In this document: in pieces, positions 45,270-47,689 of the stretch
How positions within the stretch are numbered: the first letter of the stretch is position 1
How the letters are laid out: each line of letters opens with the position of its first letter
Virus record (IMG/VR): IMGVR_UViG_3300025300_001994
Location: 1 to 47,689 of that record
Direction: 5' to 3' (one strand)
Origin: a virus
Length of the DNA stretch: 47,689 nt
Made by a program: the position numbers and the translations under genes
Notes under the pieces: model-generated
What the model saw: only the letters and a program-made list of their open reading frames with translations
What the model was told of the DNA's origin: nothing
The model's database searches: none

Positions 45270-45346
45270 TCAGCAGCTTTATTATGCAGGAGGTTTCGGG
45301 TTCTCCTCTCTGTACTGATCAATTCAGTTAAAACCCGTTTTCTTTT
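45259..45346 (+). ncRNA. Double-pseudoknot RNA element, unit 8 (isolated copy), with U-tract
   Basis: Same fold as the array near 4.7 kb. P0 is AGCTG (45259-45263) with CAGCT (45274-45278). P1 is TTTGATCAG (45265-45273) with CTGATCAA (45315-45322). P2 is TGCAGGAGG (45285-45293) with CTCCTCTCTGTA (45303-45314). Loop CGGGTT (45297-45302) pairs with AACCCG (45332-45337), followed by TTTTCTTTT. It overlaps the DUF1501 stop and lies just ahead of a Cys-rich secreted protein gene. Confidence 0.8.
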
Positions 45347-45358
45347 CTGGAGGATAAA

Positions 45359-45844
45359 ATGAAACACTTAATTATTACTACGGTACTATTTTTAATGATG
45401 GCTACCCCTTCTTTGGCGGCCACTCCCCGTAAACATAAAGATTGTGAGTGCGACGAGCAAGGATGTATTGATAGCTGCAAGGCATGTGATAAGTGTAGGG
45501 CGTGTATCAAAAGAGAAATTCGTAAAAAAATTAAAGAAAGAGCCGCAGAAGAGGCGAAGAGAAGAAAAGATAGGATACACAGATCTAAGATCAAACCCCG
45601 TATTATTATTATTTTTGGTAATGGAGGCATAAACCAATATCGTCATCATCCCAACTGTAGATGTAACAGATGTTGGTGGTCAGTACGCTATCGACCACGT
45701 CGTCAAGTAGATGTTTTTATTAATGTGCATCCTAGAGCGCACGCTCATCATGATCGCCACAATAGAAAACGTGTTGACAATCGACGTAAACTATGGTATG
45801 ATGGACTTAGAACTCGCACTGATCGTCCCACCTTCAGAAGGTAA
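45359..45844 (+). CDS. Secreted Cys/His/Arg-rich protein
   Basis: A 161-residue protein with a signal peptide (MKHLIITTVLFLMMATPSLA). The mature part has a Cys cluster with CxCx4Cx3CxxCxxCxxC spacing (DCECDEQGCIDSCKACDKC), a Lys/Glu/Arg helix, then a second Cys/His-rich part (HHPNCRCNRCWW) and a very basic tail. Metal binding or disulfide structure are likely. TGGAGGATAAA gives a strong ribosome binding site directly behind RNA unit 8, so the gene may be controlled by it. Not recognised. Confidence 0.65.
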   Translation: MKHLIITTVLFLMMATPSLAATPRKHKDCECDEQGCIDSCKACDKCRACIKREIRKKIKERAAEEAKRRKDRIHRSKIKPRIIIIFGNGGINQYRHHPNCRCNRCWWSVRYRPRRQVDVFINVHPRAHAHHDRHNRKRVDNRRKLWYDGLRTRTDRPTFRR

Positions 45845-45854
45845 ACCAAATTTA

Positions 45855-46529
45855 ATGCCTAGAAGAAGAAAACAACCAAAGTCACCACACCAACCTTTAC
45901 ATTATAGGAAACAATTAAAACCAAAAACAGAAAATCAACGAGAATATATTATATCCATGGTGGAATCAGAAATTACTTTCTGTTCTGGTCCAGCTGGGTC
46001 TGGTAAAACAGCCGTTGCGGTAGGTTTAGCATCTGAATATCTTTTAAGTAAAAAGGTTGACAGAATTATAGTATCAAGGCCAGTCGTAGAAGCGGGGAGA
46101 GGCTTAGGCTATCTACCCGGTTCACTCACTGAAAAAGTACAGCCTTATTTAATGCCTATAATAGAAGAGTTAAATCTTTTTCTCAGTAGGGAAACTGTTA
46201 ATAGTTTCAGATCACAGGGTAAAATTGAGTTATGCCCCCTAGAATATATGAGGGGAAGAAATTTTCATGACTGTTTTATGATTCTTGACGAGGCACAAAA
46301 TGCCACCTATGAACAAATAAAAATGTTTATTACCAGAATTGGTCAAGAATCTAAAGCAATTATCAACGGTGATCTCTATCAAACAGACTTGGTCAGTAAC
46401 GAAGCAGGTGCTCTTTCTCGCTGTATGGATAAACTAAAGAATGTCGATGGAGTGTCAGTTTGTGAATTGGATAATTCAGATATAGTTAGGAATAATATAA
46501 TAGCTAAGATCTTAATTGAACTATCATGA
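45855..46529 (+). CDS. phoH: PhoH-like ATPase
   Basis: A 224-residue PhoH-family P-loop ATPase, common in marine phages. Walker A is CSGPAGSGKTAVA (45-52), and Walker B is CFMILDEAQNAT. IVSRPVVEAGRGLGYLPG and AIINGDLYQTDL fit the family. The biochemical role is unclear, with links to RNA metabolism and phosphate stress. Start is uncertain: ATG 45855 has AAGG at a rather long distance; ATG 45801 inside the previous gene is an alternative. Basic N-terminus MPRRRKQPKS. The stop overlaps the next start. Confidence 0.9.
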   Translation: MPRRRKQPKSPHQPLHYRKQLKPKTENQREYIISMVESEITFCSGPAGSGKTAVAVGLASEYLLSKKVDRIIVSRPVVEAGRGLGYLPGSLTEKVQPYLMPIIEELNLFLSRETVNSFRSQGKIELCPLEYMRGRNFHDCFMILDEAQNATYEQIKMFITRIGQESKAIINGDLYQTDLVSNEAGALSRCMDKLKNVDGVSVCELDNSDIVRNNIIAKILIELS

Positions 46530-46852
46530 CAACACTTAAAAACATAACATTCAACGCTATGATAATTATTATCGTAGTCATTGTTGCGGTGGATTGCTTT
46601 TGGACTATAGAAACCCAAGAAATTATTTTGGAAAATGAGCAAAATCCTGTAGCAAAGTTTATAATAACACATAGCGGCGGAAAAGTTTCCTTATTGATAG
46701 CGTTAAAATTTATAAATACATTCTTTATAGCTACCTTTTTACAAAAATTCTATTTGATAGATAAACTAAGAAATAAAACATTTGCAACCGCCGTGGGCAT
46801 ATTGGCGTTCCACTTTTGGTTGCTTTATTATTTACTTTATGCAAAATATTAA
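46526..46852 (+). CDS. Three-span membrane protein
   Basis: A 108-residue hydrophobic protein with spans at about 11-25, 52-72 and 85-105, overlapping the PhoH stop by ATGA. It contains WTIETQEIILENEQNPVAKF between the first two spans, a layout that resembles DUF5658-type small membrane proteins. It has no known role. The next gene follows one base after its stop. Confidence 0.6.
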   Translation: MTTLKNITFNAMIIIIVVIVAVDCFWTIETQEIILENEQNPVAKFIITHSGGKVSLLIALKFINTFFIATFLQKFYLIDKLRNKTFATAVGILAFHFWLLYYLLYAKY

Positions 46853-46853
46853 C

Positions 46854-47192
46854 ATGATAACATATGATTATGAGTGCTCATCGTGTGACCACAGCTTTTC
46901 GGTTTCGCAAAGTATTAAAGATGATGCATTATCTAAATGTCCTGAATGCAAAAAGAAAAAATTACAACGAGTAACTTTAGAGGCCCCAATTGCATTCGTA
47001 GTTGGGGAGCCTACTACGGTGGGACAAATGGCCGATAGAAACAAATCTAAAATGGGAAAATATGAACTGGACAAAAGACGAAAAGAAGACAACGCCGTCG
47101 AAGACAAGCAAAATAAAGAAAAATCTGATCTGTACAGAAAAATTAATAAAATGACTCCGAAACAAAAAGCCAAGTGGATTAGGGAGGGCTAA
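46854..47192 (+). CDS. FmdB-type zinc-ribbon protein
   Basis: A 112-residue protein starting MITYDYECSSCDHSFSVSQS with CPEC about 20 residues later, the classical FmdB-family zinc ribbon (YxYxCxxC, then CPxC). The rest is a Lys/Glu-rich helix ending QKAKWIREG. FmdB proteins are small regulatory or nucleic-acid-binding proteins, often encoded by phages. The start at 46854 is chosen because it gives the canonical FmdB N-terminus. Confidence 0.8.
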   Translation: MITYDYECSSCDHSFSVSQSIKDDALSKCPECKKKKLQRVTLEAPIAFVVGEPTTVGQMADRNKSKMGKYELDKRRKEDNAVEDKQNKEKSDLYRKINKMTPKQKAKWIREG

Positions 47193-47194
47193 CA

Positions 47195-47425
47195 ATTATA
47201 GAAAAAGATCCTATAAGAGCGAACTGTCCTCATCATGCAACTATACGATTCACTGTAGAAATAGTTAAAAGAAATACAGATGGAAGCTTAGACACAACAC
47301 CATTAAGCACTAAAACTTTTAACAAATACGGTATTTCAAACGCGGCTGAATTTACTTTAGACGGTCTAAATGAGGCCGATTGTCTTAAACAAGTTAAAGA
47401 TAAACTGGAGAGTTTAAATGGCTAG
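47195..47425 (+). CDS. Hypothetical protein with probable AUU start codon
   Basis: A 76-residue open frame that has no ATG, GTG or TTG near its beginning. AGGGAGGG (47181-47188) is a strong ribosome binding site six bases before ATT at 47195, which is the probable initiator. The protein reads ATIRFTVEIVKRNTDGSLDT and later NAAEFTLDGLNEADCLKQVK, with good alpha/beta character. Its stop overlaps the start of the next gene. Function unknown. Confidence 0.5.
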   Translation: MIEKDPIRANCPHHATIRFTVEIVKRNTDGSLDTTPLSTKTFNKYGISNAAEFTLDGLNEADCLKQVKDKLESLNG

Positions 47426-47689
47426 GTGGGAAAATGAAGATCTTTCAGGATTAAATATTCCTGAACCTCCTAAAACCACAGAAGTCTTCTATGGTAACGG
47501 AGGAAAGACGGCTGAACAAAAAATGGCATTTGCTAAATTAATCATAAAAGGTGATGCTGAAATTTATTATGTAAAATATGGAAGAGGAGATCTTCTCGAT
47601 CCATATCACGCAGACAGGCTTACGTATAACAGGCCTTATTTTGATTTCAAAAAAGTTAAAAAAAATGTATTTGATTTGTATATAGAATA
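47418..47689 (+). CDS. Hypothetical protein, cut by the window end
   Basis: The ATG at 47418 overlaps the preceding frame, with GGAGAG upstream. The visible 90 residues (MARWENEDLSGLNIPEPPKT start, then FYGNGGKTAEQKMAFAKLII) have no stop before the window ends. Mixed alpha/beta; no family recognised. The C-terminal part is missing. Confidence 0.6.
   Translation, partial: MARWENEDLSGLNIPEPPKTTEVFYGNGGKTAEQKMAFAKLIIKGDAEIYYVKYGRGDLLDPYHADRLTYNRPYFDFKKVKKNVFDLYIE

Overview
The window looks like about 48 kb of a large double-stranded DNA bacteriophage genome, or a metagenomic phage contig. Nearly every gene is on the plus strand, genes are short and tightly packed (many ATGA stop/start overlaps), and much of the repertoire is viral: rIIA-like and rIIB-like proteins, SSB, a small sigma factor, ThyX, dCMP deaminase, a B12-dependent ribonucleotide reductase, PhoH, Hsp20, YopX-like proteins, a tail-tube-like protein, tRNAs and a tmRNA. 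No terminase, portal, major capsid or DNA polymerase is visible, so the order and taxonomy of the phage cannot be fixed. The host is unknown. Sigma-70-type promoters and two Tat-exported DUF1501 proteins point to a Gram-negative-type bacterium; DUF1501 is most abundant in Planctomycetes, but that is a weak hint.

Layout. 1-2.7 kb: a relatively GC-rich early block with a DUF932-like protein, framed by two copies of an 82-bp regulatory module built from 29-bp repeats. 2.7-3.5 kb: mostly non-coding, with a thrice-repeated polypyrimidine motif and possibly one minus-strand gene. 3.5-7.2 kb: small genes, a phage tmRNA, then an array of structured RNAs around a TnpB-like RuvC nuclease, and a SpeD-like enzyme. 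7.2-14.5 kb: Hsp20, a PHA-granule-type protein, SSB, tRNA-Arg(UCU), tRNA-Ile(UAU), a nucleoside deoxyribosyltransferase-like protein and an acyl-CoA dehydrogenase-like protein. A 34-bp exact repeat links the tRNA-Arg 3' end to the 3' end of that last gene. 14.5-21.4 kb: rIIA, an ExbB/MotA-like plus ExbD/MotB-like pair with a third membrane protein, a secreted trypsin-like protease, rIIB, and a secreted M28 peptidase. 21.5-28.7 kb: YopX paralogues, an A-type Fe-S carrier, a membrane-anchored RuvA-C-like protein, a PAP2 phosphatase, an M19 dipeptidase and ThyX. 28.7-34.1 kb: a glycan/sulfate island (HAD phosphatase, three glycosyltransferases, sulfotransferase, DUF6473, cytidylyltransferase). 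34.1-38.8 kb: small membrane proteins, a matrixin-like protease, a holin-like protein, a sigma factor and a virion-type protein. 38.8-47.7 kb: dCMP deaminase, NrdJ, a tail-tube-like protein, two DUF1501 proteins, PhoH, an FmdB-type zinc ribbon and small proteins.

The most unusual feature is a family of eight ~75-85-nt RNA elements. Seven lie around the TnpB-like gene (4707-5129 and 6500-6665) and one lies 38 kb away (45259-45337). By eye each folds into two interlocked pseudoknots, and compensatory changes are visible in all four helices. Six of the eight units form three back-to-back dimers. Only the last unit of each block is followed by a U-tract, which resembles tandem riboswitch or attenuator logic, or a set of guide-scaffold RNAs for the nuclease. 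I cannot assign them to a family I know. The second striking system is the ExbBD-like module and secreted protease lying between rIIA and rIIB.

The genes suggest a phage that makes its own dNTPs (ThyX, dCMP deaminase, NrdJ), helps its own translation (tRNAs, tmRNA), has its own sigma factor, and invests heavily in the host envelope and exported space: proton-channel-like complex, several exported hydrolases, PAP2 and glycan/sulfate transferases.
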